A DNA stretch of 64,000 nt from Hymenobacter sp. DG01 (GCF_006352025.1 NZ_CP040936.1:3846001-3910000); one strand, 5' to 3'. Shown: positions 53,541-63,264, numbered from the stretch's first letter. Made by a program: numbers and translations. The notes: generated by a model not told the origin, from the letters alone.

Positions 53541-56030
53541 ATGATCAACAAATACGCTGCGGCAACTCTCTTGCTGCTTGGTGGGCTTTCTTCCACCGCC
53601 CTGGCACAGGATTATTCCCGGGTTCAGAGCCGCGCCCTGAATGATAACGGTACTCCCTATATGGTGCAGTTTCGGGCGGGCATGGCCTACAAGCTGAGTG
53701 AGGCCGGCAAGGCCCTACGCGAACAGCTGCAGCTTTCCGCCGACGACCAGCTGCTGCCCGCCAAAACCAGCGCCGACGACCTGAGCTTCGTGCACGAGAA
53801 GTACCAGCAGTACTACAAAGGCATTAAGGTAGAGCACGCCTCCTACACGGTGCACGCCCGCCAAGGCAACGTAACCAGCATCAGTGGGCAGTTTGAGCGC
53901 CTAGCGGCCCTCAATATTACCCCTTCCCTCAATGCCAGCGCTGCCCTGCAGCGGGCCCTGGCGTTTGTGGGCGCCAAAAAGTACATGTGGGAAGATGCCC
54001 GCGAAGAAGCCGGCCTGAAAGCCACGGAAAACAACCCTGCCGCTACCTACAAGCCTCAGGGCGAGCTGGTAATCGTGCGCAACCTACGCTCGGCTAACCC
54101 CCTGAAAGCCGGTAAGCCTACCCTGGCCTGGAAGTTCAACGTGTACGCCCAGCAGCCCCTGAGCCGCGCTTACATCTACGTTGATGCCGCCTCCGGGGAG
54201 GTGGTGCTGCAGGATGCCATCATCAAGCACGCGGCTACCACCGCTACGTTTGCCACCGCCTACAGCGGCACCCGCACCCTTGCCAACGAATCGACGACGA
54301 CCGGGCAGTACCGCCTGCGCGAGTACACCCGTGGCCTGGGCATTGAAACCTATAACGCCAAGAAAGGCAGCAGCTACACCGCCGCCGTTGACTTCACCGA
54401 CGCCGATAACAGCTGGACCGAGTACAACAACGCCAACTTCGACAACGTGGCCGGCGACGCCCACTTCGGGGCCCAGGCTACGTACGACTACTGGAAGCTG
54501 GTGCACGGTCGCAACTCCTACGACAACGCCGGTGCCAAAATCAAGAGCTACGTGCACTTCGATGATACCCCCGGCGACGGCGTGGGCTTCGAGAATGCCT
54601 ACTGGAACGGCTCGGTAATGACCTACGGCGATGGCGCTACCCGCTTCCGCCCCCTGACCGCCCTCGATGTGTGCGGCCACGAAATTGGCCACGCCGTGTG
54701 CGAAAAAACCGCCAACCTGACTTACCAGAACGAATCGGGGGCCCTCAACGAAGGCTTCTCCGACATCTGGGGAGCCGCCATTGAGCAGTACACTGCCGCC
54801 AAGCTGGGCCTGACCAAATCGACCTGGCTTATTGGCGAAGACATTGACAAGCAGCAGCCCGGCCTGCGGTCCATGAGCGACCCGAACTCCCAGGGCCAGC
54901 CTGATACCTATAAAGGCACTTACTGGAGAGCTACTACCACCAACCCCACTTCCTCCAACGACTACGGCGGAGTGCACACCAACTCGGGCGTACTGAACCA
55001 CTGGTTCTACATCCTGACGGTGGGCAAGAGCGGCACCAATGACATCGGCAGCGCGTACTCAGTTACCGGTATTGGCATTGATGCCGCCGCCAAAATTGCC
55101 TACCGCGCTGAGAGCGTGTACCTGACGGCTTCGGCTACTTACGCTACGGCCCGCACGGCTACCATTCAGGCCGCTACCGACCTATACGGCGCCGGCTCGG
55201 CCCAGGCAACGGCCGTTACCGATGCTTGGTACGCCGTAGGGGTAGGGGCTGCCTCGGGTGGTGGCACCACCACGCCTCCGCCCACTACCGTAACCTACTG
55301 CGCTTCCAAAGGCACCAGCGTAGCCTACGAGTGGATTGACTACGTGAAGCTGGGCACCATTGCCCGCACCTCGGCCGCTGATGGCGGCTACTACAATGGC
55401 ACGGCAACTTCTACCTCGCTGGCCGCCGGCTCGTCGCAAACCATCAGCTTCTCGGCTGGCTTTGCTTCTACCGCCTACACCGAGTACTGGAAAGTCTATA
55501 TCGACTACAACCAGAACGGCGTATTCACCGATGCCGGCGAGCTGGTAGTATCGGGGTCCTCGGCCAGCACGGGCACGCTCTCGGGCACCTTCACGGTACC
55601 GGCCACCGCTAAGTCGGGCGCTACCCGTTTGCGCGTTATCATGAGCGACGCCTCGGCTACCACCAGCTGCAACAGCTACAGCTACGGCGAAACCGAAGAC
55701 TACACCGTGAACATTACGGGCGGCACGCTGGCTTCTACGGAAGTGGCTTCGCTCACGGGTGGCAGCACTACCCCCGCCGCTACGCTCAGCACCGCCATCG
55801 AAAAGGCCGTAACCCTGTTCCCGAACCCGGCCGCCGACGAGTTGAACGTGGTGCTGGCCAGCAAGGCTCCGGTGGTTTCGGCAGTGGTAACGGATCTGCG
55901 CGGCGCCCGCGTAGCTGCTGCCCGCTTCGAGAATGGCCGCCTCAACGTGAGCGGCCTGGCCAAAGGCACCTACCTGCTCTCCATCAGCGACGGACAGAAA
56001 ACCTTCCACGAGCGTTTCGTGAAAGAGTAG
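53541..56030 (+). CDS. Secreted thermolysin-like M4 metalloprotease with GEVED domain and type IX sorting tail
   Basis: 829 residues from ATG 53541. Order: signal peptide (MINKYAAATLLLLGGLSSTALAQ), a pro-region with FTP and PepSY-type domains (about 25-250), the M4 catalytic domain with HEIGH at 380-384 and the third zinc Glu404 in LNEGFSDIWG (24 residues from the first His, as in thermolysin), a GEVED domain (about 580-735, EYWKVYIDYNQNGVFTD and YGETEDYTV), and a C-terminal sorting domain (LFPNPAADELNVVL, GLAKGTYLLSI and the FVKE end). A secreted, zymogen-type protease exported by type IX secretion. The later of two possible starts is used because it gives the signal peptide. Confidence 0.96.
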   Translation: MINKYAAATLLLLGGLSSTALAQDYSRVQSRALNDNGTPYMVQFRAGMAYKLSEAGKALREQLQLSADDQLLPAKTSADDLSFVHEKYQQYYKGIKVEHASYTVHARQGNVTSISGQFERLAALNITPSLNASAALQRALAFVGAKKYMWEDAREEAGLKATENNPAATYKPQGELVIVRNLRSANPLKAGKPTLAWKFNVYAQQPLSRAYIYVDAASGEVVLQDAIIKHAATTATFATAYSGTRTLANESTTTGQYRLREYTRGLGIETYNAKKGSSYTAAVDFTDADNSWTEYNNANFDNVAGDAHFGAQATYDYWKLVHGRNSYDNAGAKIKSYVHFDDTPGDGVGFENAYWNGSVMTYGDGATRFRPLTALDVCGHEIGHAVCEKTANLTYQNESGALNEGFSDIWGAAIEQYTAAKLGLTKSTWLIGEDIDKQQPGLRSMSDPNSQGQPDTYKGTYWRATTTNPTSSNDYGGVHTNSGVLNHWFYILTVGKSGTNDIGSAYSVTGIGIDAAAKIAYRAESVYLTASATYATARTATIQAATDLYGAGSAQATAVTDAWYAVGVGAASGGGTTTPPPTTVTYCASKGTSVAYEWIDYVKLGTIARTSAADGGYYNGTATSTSLAAGSSQTISFSAGFASTAYTEYWKVYIDYNQNGVFTDAGELVVSGSSASTGTLSGTFTVPATAKSGATRLRVIMSDASATTSCNSYSYGETEDYTVNITGGTLASTEVASLTGGSTTPAATLSTAIEKAVTLFPNPAADELNVVLASKAPVVSAVVTDLRGARVAAARFENGRLNVSGLAKGTYLLSISDGQKTFHERFVKE

Positions 56031-56053
56031 TAGGAAAATACCTTCTCATCCTG

Positions 56054-56084
56054 AAAGGGCCCGCCAACCGGCGGGCCCTTTTTT
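56054..56084 (+). terminator. Rho-independent terminator after the M4 protease
   Basis: Stem AAAGGGCCCGCC and GGCGGGCCCTTT, AACC loop, followed by a run of six T. Confidence 0.9.
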
Positions 56085-56114
56085 GTGGCTTCCGCCTACC
56101 CCTCTCAACACAAA

Positions 56115-56138
56115 AAAGCCCGGCTTTTGCCGGGCTTT
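56115..56138 (-). terminator. Rho-independent terminator of the beta-barrel gene
   Basis: Stem AAAGCCCGGC and GCCGGGCTTT around TTTT. On the minus strand the stem is followed by a T-run, so it serves the gene ending at 56168. Confidence 0.85.
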
Positions 56139-56167
56139 CGTAGGATAATACAACGCTGCCTGCCGGA

Positions 56168-56923
56168 TTAGCGGCGCCAGGGAGCGTACTCCAGCTTCAG
56201 CTCTACCTGCCCGAACCCATCGTTGAGGTTGGAGCTGGAGCGGCCGCTGGCCGGGCTGATATCGTCTAGCTGGTCGGTAGTGGTAAAGGAATAGGCGCCT
56301 TCAATGGAGGCATTGAGCTTCGGCGTGAGGCGCAATGTAAGGCCTACCCCCACGGGGGCAATCAAAGCCATGGCGGGGTAGTCGTTGCGCTCTGAGGGCA
56401 AAAATGAAGTGTTATCGTCGGGGCGGAGCGTGCCATTGTAGGCCTTAGGGCTGTAGAGCAGAAAGCCGACCCCCGCTTTCAGGTAGGGCTTCACGAGGGC
56501 CGCGGGCCGGCGCGGGTCGGCAAAGGCTCCTTCGTCGCGCAGGGGCTCAAACCGCAGCAGTACCACGCCGGAGCCAGCCCGGGTCCGGAAGGCCAGGTTC
56601 CGCTCGGGCAGCTGGTCTTTGGCTCCCAGCTGCACGTAGGAGGCCTCGCCGCCTACCAGCCAATGCGGGCGCACCTTATACAGCAGGCCCGCGCTGAAGC
56701 TGGGTCCCACCAGCTGCTCGCCCAAGCCACTGGTCAGGTCGCCGCTGTAGAGGCCTACCCCCCCGCCCAGCGTAAACCGGACGGGCCCCCGATAGTAGGG
56801 GCGGGCGTTGCCATCGTAGTGCCGGCGGCGGCGCTCAGGGCCGCCATCTTGAGCCGCGGCAGGCTGGGTGGTGGCGGCCGTAACGGCCAGCAGCAGGGCA
56901 GGAAGCAGGGGGCGAGTGTTCAC
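56168..56923 (-). CDS. Outer-membrane beta-barrel protein
   Basis: 251 residues with signal peptide (MNTRPLLPALLLAVTAATTQPAAAQ), then an Arg/Tyr-rich stretch (PERRRRHYDGNARPYYRG) and about eight amphipathic strands: VRFTLGGGVGLYSGDL, SFSAGLLYKVRPHWLVGGEASY, KPYLKAGVGFLLYSP and so on, ending in VELKLEYAPWRR. It resembles the OmpA/OprF-like porin-type barrels of the phylum. No peptidoglycan-binding domain. Role unknown. Confidence 0.83.
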   Translation of the reverse strand: MNTRPLLPALLLAVTAATTQPAAAQDGGPERRRRHYDGNARPYYRGPVRFTLGGGVGLYSGDLTSGLGEQLVGPSFSAGLLYKVRPHWLVGGEASYVQLGAKDQLPERNLAFRTRAGSGVVLLRFEPLRDEGAFADPRRPAALVKPYLKAGVGFLLYSPKAYNGTLRPDDNTSFLPSERNDYPAMALIAPVGVGLTLRLTPKLNASIEGAYSFTTTDQLDDISPASGRSSSNLNDGFGQVELKLEYAPWRR

Positions 56924-57004
56924 GCGGTCAGGCAGTAGAGTGGGTGAGCCCCCGGCATACGCGCGCCGGCAGGGAGTCGTTGTCTAACGTGGGGCCGGCC
57001 GGGT

Positions 57005-57727
57005 TTATTTGAACTTGCCCTGCGGATCGGGCAGGTGAGCCAGCAGATCGGAAACTAGGTTGAAGTCGATGGCGCTCATATCGGTGCTCTGAGCCTTATG
57101 AATGGCGGCCCAGGCCTGCTCGTACTTCTCCTGGTAGTAGTAGCCCCGTCCCAGCTGCTGCCAGGCCACGGCGTTGGCAGCATCCTGAGTGGTAGCTTTT
57201 TCCAGCAGCTCGATGCCCGTGGTCAGGTCTTTTTTCTTCTTGCCCTGCTCGTAGCGGATCAGGTAGCTGGTGCCTAGGTCGCTGAGCAGGTAGGAGTTGG
57301 TAGGAGCCAGGGGCAGGCCCTGCGTCAGGAGGCTGATGGCCTCGTCGGGGGTAGGGTTGCGGCTGGCCACAATGCCCAGGCCCCGGTAGGCATCGGGGTT
57401 TTTGGGGTCGAGCACCCAGGCCAGGTTAAAGCGGTAAGCGGCCGTATCGGGCTGGCTTTCCGAAAGGTACTCGTATCCCTTGGTGCTGAAAAAACGGCTG
57501 GCTTCGGCGCGCGAGGCAAAGCTGCTGGCCAGGCTGGTCAGGTAGGGTGCGCCCAGCAGCAGCTCGGCCTGGGCCGGAGTGAGCCCCCCAAACAGGGGCT
57601 GCAGACGCCGGGCGGCCACCGTCATTTCGGCGGCAGAGGTAGTGGCTTTGCCTTTGCGCTGGGCTTGCGCGGGAGCAGCGCCCCAAAGAAGCAGCGCGGT
57701 TGCTGCCAGTACAAACGTGGATTTCAT
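57005..57727 (-). CDS. Secreted TPR-repeat protein
   Basis: 240 residues; signal peptide (MKSTFVLAATALLLWGAAPAQAQ), then a Ser/Arg/Lys-rich stretch and a helical TPR array: YRFNLAWVLDPKNPDAYRGLGI, DEAISLLTQGLPLAPTNSYLLSDLG, TQDAANAVAWQQLGRGYYYQEKY. A periplasmic scaffold. Located between a barrel protein and an esterase with no stronger context. Confidence 0.82.
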   Translation of the reverse strand: MKSTFVLAATALLLWGAAPAQAQRKGKATTSAAEMTVAARRLQPLFGGLTPAQAELLLGAPYLTSLASSFASRAEASRFFSTKGYEYLSESQPDTAAYRFNLAWVLDPKNPDAYRGLGIVASRNPTPDEAISLLTQGLPLAPTNSYLLSDLGTSYLIRYEQGKKKKDLTTGIELLEKATTQDAANAVAWQQLGRGYYYQEKYEQAWAAIHKAQSTDMSAIDFNLVSDLLAHLPDPQGKFK

Positions 57728-57893
57728 AAAGATCTGGACCGTAACGGCCCGCCTACAGGCGGCCGGGAGTAATCAAAGATAAAACACGCCGGGCAACCTC
57801 CACGCGGGTTGTGCGTTGGCAGGGGGCGGGCCACCATCCCCAACCCGAAGCCTACTTGGGCTCGTAGCTGCCCCATCCGCCCTGCTACCTTAT

Positions 57894-58793
57894 ATGCACA
57901 CCTTATTTTTCCGGGTTCTGCCCGCTGCCCTGGCCCTTGTTCTGCTGCTAATAGTGGCCACCGAGTACGCCGTAGCTCGCCCCAGTCGCCGCACCGCCGA
58001 TATAGCCTACGTTCCCGTCACCGACCCGGCCTACCACCCCGAGCGACACCGCCTGGATGTGTACGCGCCCAAAGCCGCCAGCCCGCAGCCGCGCCCCGTG
58101 GTGGTGTTTATTCATGGCGGCAACTGGAACAGCGGCAGCAAAAACCTTTACACATTTATCGGGCGCCGGCTGGCCAAGCAGGGCGTGGTAGCGGTGGTGA
58201 TAAACTACCGGCTGGCCCCGCAGGTACAGGTGCCCCAAATGGCCGACGACTGCGCCCGGGCCGTTGGCTGGACGGCCGCCCACATCCGGGAGTATGGCGG
58301 CGACCCGGACCGCATTTTCGTGATGGGCCACTCGGCCGGGGCGGGGCTGGCCGCCCTGCTTACCGCCGATGACCGCCTGTTTCAGCGCCGGGGCCTGGGG
58401 CAGAATCCCATCCGGGGGGCTATTCTGGATGATCCGGCCGGGCTGGATATGTACGATTACCTGCAGAAAAAGCAGTATCCCAACGACGCGCAGTACCTCA
58501 CGTCCTTTGGGCAGGAGCCAGCCGGGTGGCGCGAGGTATCGGCCCTGTACCACGTTACGGCCGGTACGCCGCCCTACCTGCTCTTTGTTGGCGGCGAAAC
58601 GTATCCTTCCATCAGCAGCAGCAGCGCCCGGTTCCGGCAAAAGCTCATTGAGCTGGGCCACAAGCCGTTCTATCAGGTGCTGCCGGGCAAAAAGCACATC
58701 CCGATGGTGCTGCAGCTGTACTGGTCCCACAACGTGATATACCAGGAGCTGCTGCGGTTTGTAGGGGCAGGCTCCCCGGTCACGGGCCGGTAG
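57894..58793 (+). CDS. Alpha/beta-hydrolase, carboxylesterase type
   Basis: 299 residues from ATG 57894. A signal/anchor (MHTLFFRVLPAALALVLLLIVAT) precedes an HSL-like esterase: oxyanion FIHGGNWNSGS, nucleophile in GHSAGAGLAALL and catalytic His near the end in GKKHIPMV; the acid is expected in the preceding LLFVGGE segment. The frame is open upstream to 57816 (Gly/Pro-rich), not preferred. Extracytoplasmic, substrate unknown. Confidence 0.9.
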   Translation: MHTLFFRVLPAALALVLLLIVATEYAVARPSRRTADIAYVPVTDPAYHPERHRLDVYAPKAASPQPRPVVVFIHGGNWNSGSKNLYTFIGRRLAKQGVVAVVINYRLAPQVQVPQMADDCARAVGWTAAHIREYGGDPDRIFVMGHSAGAGLAALLTADDRLFQRRGLGQNPIRGAILDDPAGLDMYDYLQKKQYPNDAQYLTSFGQEPAGWREVSALYHVTAGTPPYLLFVGGETYPSISSSSARFRQKLIELGHKPFYQVLPGKKHIPMVLQLYWSHNVIYQELLRFVGAGSPVTGR

Positions 58794-58803
58794 TCGGGTT
58801 TGG

Positions 58804-59313
58804 CTACCCGAACAGGCTGGTCTGAACTACCGGCTGCTCAAACTCCAGCAGCCACCGCTTGCGGTCCAGGCCCCCGGCGTAGCCCGTCAGCTGCCCGCTG
58901 GCGCCTATAATGCGGTGGCAAGGCCAGATAATGGTCAGCGGGTTCTGGCCGTTGGCTGCGCCTACCGCTCGCACGGCCGCCGGGTTGCCCAACTGCCGGG
59001 CCAGATCGAGGTAAGAGGCCGTGCGTCCGTACCCCACCGCAGGCAGGGTAGCCCACACGCGCCGCTGAAACTCCGTGCCGGCCACTACCGCCACCGCCAG
59101 CTCAAACTCTCGCAGCTCCCGCCCGAAGTACGCCCGCAGTTGCCGGTACGCATCCTGCAGGCAGTCCGGAACCTGTGCCGCCGGAGTTTCCAGGGCTGGG
59201 CTCAGGGCCTCAATGGCTGGCCTGACGAACTGCACGGCGCCCACTCCCATATCGGAACCTTGCAATTCCAGCAGGCCCAGCGGCGTCGATAAGTAAGCGG
59301 TGGCGTTGGTCAT
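58804..59313 (-). CDS. ogt: Methylated-DNA-protein cysteine methyltransferase
   Basis: Suicide repair protein for O6-alkylguanine. From ATG 59313, 169 residues; the acceptor Cys is in IIWPCHRIIG, preceded by the helix-turn-helix AVGYGRTASYLDLARQLGNPAAVRAVGAANGQNPL (in part) and followed by GYAGGLDRKRWLLEFE, all typical. A start seven codons upstream is the alternative. Single-gene unit, ends ten bases from the convergent esterase. Confidence 0.95.
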   Translation of the reverse strand: MTNATAYLSTPLGLLELQGSDMGVGAVQFVRPAIEALSPALETPAAQVPDCLQDAYRQLRAYFGRELREFELAVAVVAGTEFQRRVWATLPAVGYGRTASYLDLARQLGNPAAVRAVGAANGQNPLTIIWPCHRIIGASGQLTGYAGGLDRKRWLLEFEQPVVQTSLFG

Positions 59314-59518
59314 AGGGCAAAAGTAAAAACTCAAAAATACACAGTTAGTTCGCGGTACCTACGCCGCAAAGACCGATATTTGCGGGACTGTTCGGAAACG
59401 AAAAGTACAGACTGGCAGTGAGATGGGGGGATATCGTCGGAAAAGACATATCTTGTTGAAATAGGACAAACCCGGAAACGTCTAAAAAGCCTGGTTTTGC
59501 TGATGTCGTTCTTCGGCC

Positions 59519-61168
59519 GTGCTGCTTTCCCCTGATTTGTTCATTCAAAGCCTCTTATTTGTGCGATATCTACTCGTTTGTTCCGTTGCTTTGCTGGGCC
59601 TGACCAGCGGGGCGCCCGCCAGCGCGGCGCGCCGGCCTACCCCGCCAGCTCGGAGCGAAGCAGCCCGGCCGGTACAGGGCCTGGGCACCGGCCTGACGGC
59701 CTTTTACTTCACCAATGGCAGCCTGGCCGGTGCTCCGGCCCTGCAGCGGCTCGATCAGGTAATTGATTTCCAGTGGGGCGCCGGCGCACCGGCCGCCGGC
59801 CTGCCAGCCGATAACTTTTCGGTACGCTGGGAAGGCCTGCTGGCTGCCCCTGCCACGGGCCGCTACCGCTTTGTGGCCTCCACCTCCGACGAGGTACGCC
59901 TGTGGGTGAACGGCAAAAAGGTACTGGACACCTGGGACGGCAAGAAAAATAACACTCTTGACCCCAACGTGAGCCTGGCCGCCGGCGAGAAAACCACGAT
60001 TCGACTGGAGTACAATGATGGGGGCGGCGAAGCCGGAATTCAGCTGCAGTGGGTGCCCCCAGGGCAGGCGGCGCAGGTTATTCCTATGGGTAACCTCTAC
60101 CCCATGGGCTCGCCCACTACCCCCGACCCGGCTGGGTCGCGGCCCGCACCGGTAGCCAAGGCCGCTGCTCCTAAGCCTGCCGCTCCGAAAGCCCCGGCTG
60201 CGGCACCGCAGCCCGCAGCAAAACCGGCCGCCGCGCCTAAAGCAGTAGCCAAAACAGCCCCCACCAAGGCCGCTACTCCCAAGCCCGCCCCGGCTGCTCC
60301 GGCCGTTGCCGCCGCCAAGCCCAAAACCGATGAAAAAGCAGCGGCTAAAGCGGCCGCTGCCAAAGCCAAAGCCGCGGCCGCTACCCCCCCGGCCCCACTC
60401 ACGCCCGGGGTGTATACCCTGAACGTGCGCACCACCGGGGCAGCCCTGGAAGTGCCCGACGAGGGACGCTATGCCAGCCGTATTCTCGACCCAGCTAAAA
60501 AAACCAAGGCTCCGCAGTGGAAAATTGAGTCCGTTGGCGAAGGGTTCTACCGTATTTCGGTGCAGGGCAGCAACAAAGTGCTGGAAGTGCTGGGCAGCTC
60601 TACCTCCAACGGCGCCCCCATGAGCCTCTGGAACTACTACAGCGGCAACAACCAGATCTGGCGGATTGAGGAAGTAGGCGATGGATACTACAAGCTGATT
60701 GCCAAGCACAGCCGCAAAGCACTTTCCGTGAAAGACTCGACGGACGCCGCGGAAGGCGGCAGCGTGGAGCAGCGCCGGTACTCGGGCAAGGAAGCCCAGC
60801 AGTGGAAACTGACGGCCGTAGCGCCGGCCGAGGCCCCGCCCGTAGCGGCTGCCATGAGCCTGCCCGGTGTTGGCGACAACCAGATGAGCGTTTACCCCAA
60901 TCCCTCCAACGGGGTGGTGCAGATGTCGTATCAGCTGCGCGAAGAGAAGCCCCTGGGCTGGGTGCTCTACAACCAGCGCGGTATTGCCGTGCGCGTATCC
61001 GACTACCGCAAGCAGGCGGCCGGCGCCCACCACCAGTCCCTCGACTTCACCGACTTGCCCGCCGGCGACTACAACCTGAACCTGACAGTGGGGATTGTAA
61101 CTACCAAGTTGCCCCTCATGATCCGGCGTCCTTCGGCCGAAGCTTCCCCGGCCCAGGCGGCCAAATAA
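59519..61168 (+). CDS. PA14 / Ala-Pro-Lys linker / ricin-lectin protein with type IX-like tail
   Basis: 549 residues, likely secreted and surface-bound. A short signal-like start, then a PA14-type domain (about 55-175; GLTAFYFTNGSLAG and LWVNGKKVLDTWDG), a linker of about 100 residues built almost only of Ala, Pro and Lys (180-285), a ricin-B-like beta-trefoil (about 290-420) with WKIESVGEGFYRISVQGS, QIWRIEEVGDGYY, AQQWKL, and a C-terminal sorting-like domain (MSVYPNPSNGVVQMSYQ). PA14 and ricin modules bind sugars, so the protein may hold on to glycans. Start is GTG 59519 or GTG 59561. Confidence 0.85.
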   Translation: MLLSPDLFIQSLLFVRYLLVCSVALLGLTSGAPASAARRPTPPARSEAARPVQGLGTGLTAFYFTNGSLAGAPALQRLDQVIDFQWGAGAPAAGLPADNFSVRWEGLLAAPATGRYRFVASTSDEVRLWVNGKKVLDTWDGKKNNTLDPNVSLAAGEKTTIRLEYNDGGGEAGIQLQWVPPGQAAQVIPMGNLYPMGSPTTPDPAGSRPAPVAKAAAPKPAAPKAPAAAPQPAAKPAAAPKAVAKTAPTKAATPKPAPAAPAVAAAKPKTDEKAAAKAAAAKAKAAAATPPAPLTPGVYTLNVRTTGAALEVPDEGRYASRILDPAKKTKAPQWKIESVGEGFYRISVQGSNKVLEVLGSSTSNGAPMSLWNYYSGNNQIWRIEEVGDGYYKLIAKHSRKALSVKDSTDAAEGGSVEQRRYSGKEAQQWKLTAVAPAEAPPVAAAMSLPGVGDNQMSVYPNPSNGVVQMSYQLREEKPLGWVLYNQRGIAVRVSDYRKQAAGAHHQSLDFTDLPAGDYNLNLTVGIVTTKLPLMIRRPSAEASPAQAAK

Positions 61169-61288
61169 CCGGCGGCCCTGGCGGCTTCTGGTATTCCGAA
61201 AGTTAATCTGGCCCGGTGCTTACCTCGTTTAAGGGGGTGGCGCCGGGCCAGATGGCGTATTAGCGTTAAGCGGCGAAAGCGACAGATA

Positions 61289-62017
61289 CTACCCCTTAAA
61301 CTCCGACAAAGTCTGCCAGAGCCGCTCAAACTCAGTGGTGTAGCGCCCCACAATGGCCGGGTCGGGGGTGATGAGCAGGTTTTCGAGGTTGTACTGGGCC
61401 GCCGAGCGGGTCCAGTTGTAGCTGCCCGTCAGTACCAGCTGCCCATCGGCAATGGCAAACTTGTGGTGCATATGGTTGGTGGTGCAGTCAGTCCGCACCG
61501 GAATACCGGCAAAATGCAGCTCCCGCACATCGGAGCCCCGGTCCAGCACCTTGTCGTTGTCGGTGAGCAGGCGCAGGCGCACCCCCTGCTGGTGGGCCAC
61601 CAGCAACGCCGCCGACAATCGGTCGTCAGCCACCGTGAACACGCACACATCCAGCGTATGGCGGGCGCTCTTGATAAAGCTCCGGATGGCCGCTACGCAC
61701 TCTTCGCCCGGGCTGAAGTACACCTGGGCTCCCGCTGCCGCAGAGGCAGGAACCTGGGTGCCGAACTCGGGCAGCAGAATACTGGCCGCCTCCAGCCATT
61801 CCACCACAGCCTTGTCTTTGAACGTGTTGAACCGCTCCTTGGCCAGGCTAAATACCTGGTGGCGCAGCTCGGTTACGTCGCCGCCTCGCGCGGCGAAGTC
61901 GGTTAGCTGGTCGCGCAGCTGATGGGCTTCCGCCGGCGATAGGTTTACATCGGCAAAGGCCTGGCGGAATTGCCGCAGCAGTTCGGCCGCGGGGGAGGGG
62001 GTAGGGGGCATGGGCAT
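61289..62017 (-). CDS. Phospholipase-D-like protein, single HKD motif
   Basis: 242 residues, no signal peptide. The HKD motif reads HHKFAIADGQLVLTGSYNWT. Upstream of it is a second-half-like YFSPGEECVAAIRSFIKSARHTLDVCVFTVADD, where the partner sequence of the half-domain begins. One HKD is typical of Nuc-type enzymes and mitochondrial-cardiolipin-hydrolase relatives that work as dimers on nucleic acid or lipid. The first 90 residues are a helical addition of unknown use. It overlaps the next gene by one base and is co-transcribed with it. Confidence 0.88.
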   Translation of the reverse strand: MPMPPTPSPAAELLRQFRQAFADVNLSPAEAHQLRDQLTDFAARGGDVTELRHQVFSLAKERFNTFKDKAVVEWLEAASILLPEFGTQVPASAAAGAQVYFSPGEECVAAIRSFIKSARHTLDVCVFTVADDRLSAALLVAHQQGVRLRLLTDNDKVLDRGSDVRELHFAGIPVRTDCTTNHMHHKFAIADGQLVLTGSYNWTRSAAQYNLENLLITPDPAIVGRYTTEFERLWQTLSEFKG

Positions 62018-63216
62018 CAGGAAACGGAAAGCAGCTCGCCCGGCTGGGGCAGGGCGCGGGCCACGAGGTGTTGGGCCTGGAGCAAAGCCTCGGCTGAGGG
62101 CTCGTGCAGCAAGCGGGTCAGGCCGGGGGCGGGCTGGGTCAGGTCGGCATCCCAGAGGCCGGCGCGGTGCCAGGGCGTGAGGTGGTCCCAGTCGGGCCGG
62201 TCAATAATGGGGTAGAGGCACACGCCCAGCAGGGGCACCCCAGCTTTCAGGGCCCGCGCCGACTCCCGGGCTACCATGCGCAGCCACTGGGGGCGGTCCT
62301 GGCCGGGGTGGCTGGTTTCAGTGAGCACCACCGGCCGGCCGTAGCGGCGGTAGGCTTGCTTCAGCAGCTGGCTCAGCGGGCGGAAGCGCGGGTCGTGGTG
62401 CTCATTGGCCCAGGGCAGGGTCTGGTGCGGGTCCAACTGCCACTGGTTGTCGTAGTAGAAGTTGAAGCCCAGCAAATCCAGGTACTCGGGCCGGCCTCCC
62501 AGCTCCGGGCACAGGCGGCCGGCCAGCATATCCACGCTCTGAAACTGGTTGTTGTGAAACTCGCGGGCCCGGCGCACCTCGCCGGCGCTGGCCCCGAGGC
62601 GGGGCACAATGTTAATCAGCGGCTCGGTGGTCAGGATGCGGATGCCCGGATCGGCCTCACGCAGAGCGGCTACTCCCTCAATGTAGGCCCGCATCAGCCC
62701 GCGCTTCACTTCCCAGCCCTGGCCCACGCAGTACGGCGAAGTGCCGCGCACATCGCCCCCCAGCCAGCTCATGAAGCTGACCTCATTTATAGGCGTGACG
62801 ATTAGTACATCATCGGGGCGCTGACTGCGGTAGAACTCCACGAAGGCCCGGCAGAGGTGGGCAAAGCGGCGCGCGAACATAGGATGCAGGGGTGTCAGGT
62901 CGTCGGGGTAGCCAAAGTGGCACAGGTCCCAGATTTGCTGGATGTTGTGGCGCTGCCCTGCCTCCAGCAGCACCTGTACCGTGCTCCAGTCGTAGTGGTA
63001 GGGCGTGCGCTCCACCTGGCTCCAGCGGATGCCTTCGCGCACGCTACCCATGTTAAAGGACTGCACGGCCTGGTAGTCGTCGTCGAGTAGCTGCAGGTGG
63101 CCCGTCAGGGTCAGAAAATCGACGCGGTTGCCGAAGGCGTTCTGCTGGTCGGTGCACTCGAAGCCGGCCATCCAGAACGATTGAAACGGAGAAGTAGCGA
63201 AGAAATTTTTCGTCAT
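62017..63216 (-). CDS. Clan GH-A glycosidase, family 1-like
   Basis: 399 residues, no signal peptide. Predicted TIM barrel with acid/base Glu in VTPINEVSFMSW and nucleophile Glu in VVLTETSHPG, and with KNFFATSPFQSFWMAGFECTD at the start, close to beta-glucosidase and related enzymes but clearly not a typical GH1 sequence. Likely removes a sugar from an intracellular conjugate. It overlaps the PLD-like gene by one base (62017). Substrate not predictable. Confidence 0.85.
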   Translation of the reverse strand: MTKNFFATSPFQSFWMAGFECTDQQNAFGNRVDFLTLTGHLQLLDDDYQAVQSFNMGSVREGIRWSQVERTPYHYDWSTVQVLLEAGQRHNIQQIWDLCHFGYPDDLTPLHPMFARRFAHLCRAFVEFYRSQRPDDVLIVTPINEVSFMSWLGGDVRGTSPYCVGQGWEVKRGLMRAYIEGVAALREADPGIRILTTEPLINIVPRLGASAGEVRRAREFHNNQFQSVDMLAGRLCPELGGRPEYLDLLGFNFYYDNQWQLDPHQTLPWANEHHDPRFRPLSQLLKQAYRRYGRPVVLTETSHPGQDRPQWLRMVARESARALKAGVPLLGVCLYPIIDRPDWDHLTPWHRAGLWDADLTQPAPGLTRLLHEPSAEALLQAQHLVARALPQPGELLSVS

Positions 63217-63264
63217 AGCGTAGGGAAAAGAAGGAAATGCCGGGGCTGGCGCGGCAGCTGCTAC

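Noticed and set aside
59570..61033. 487-codon Gly/Arg-rich minus frame opposite the PA14/ricin gene
   Set aside because: Its Gly/Ser/Cys-rich repeats are the mirror of the Ala/Pro/Lys linker; the plus frame has real domains.
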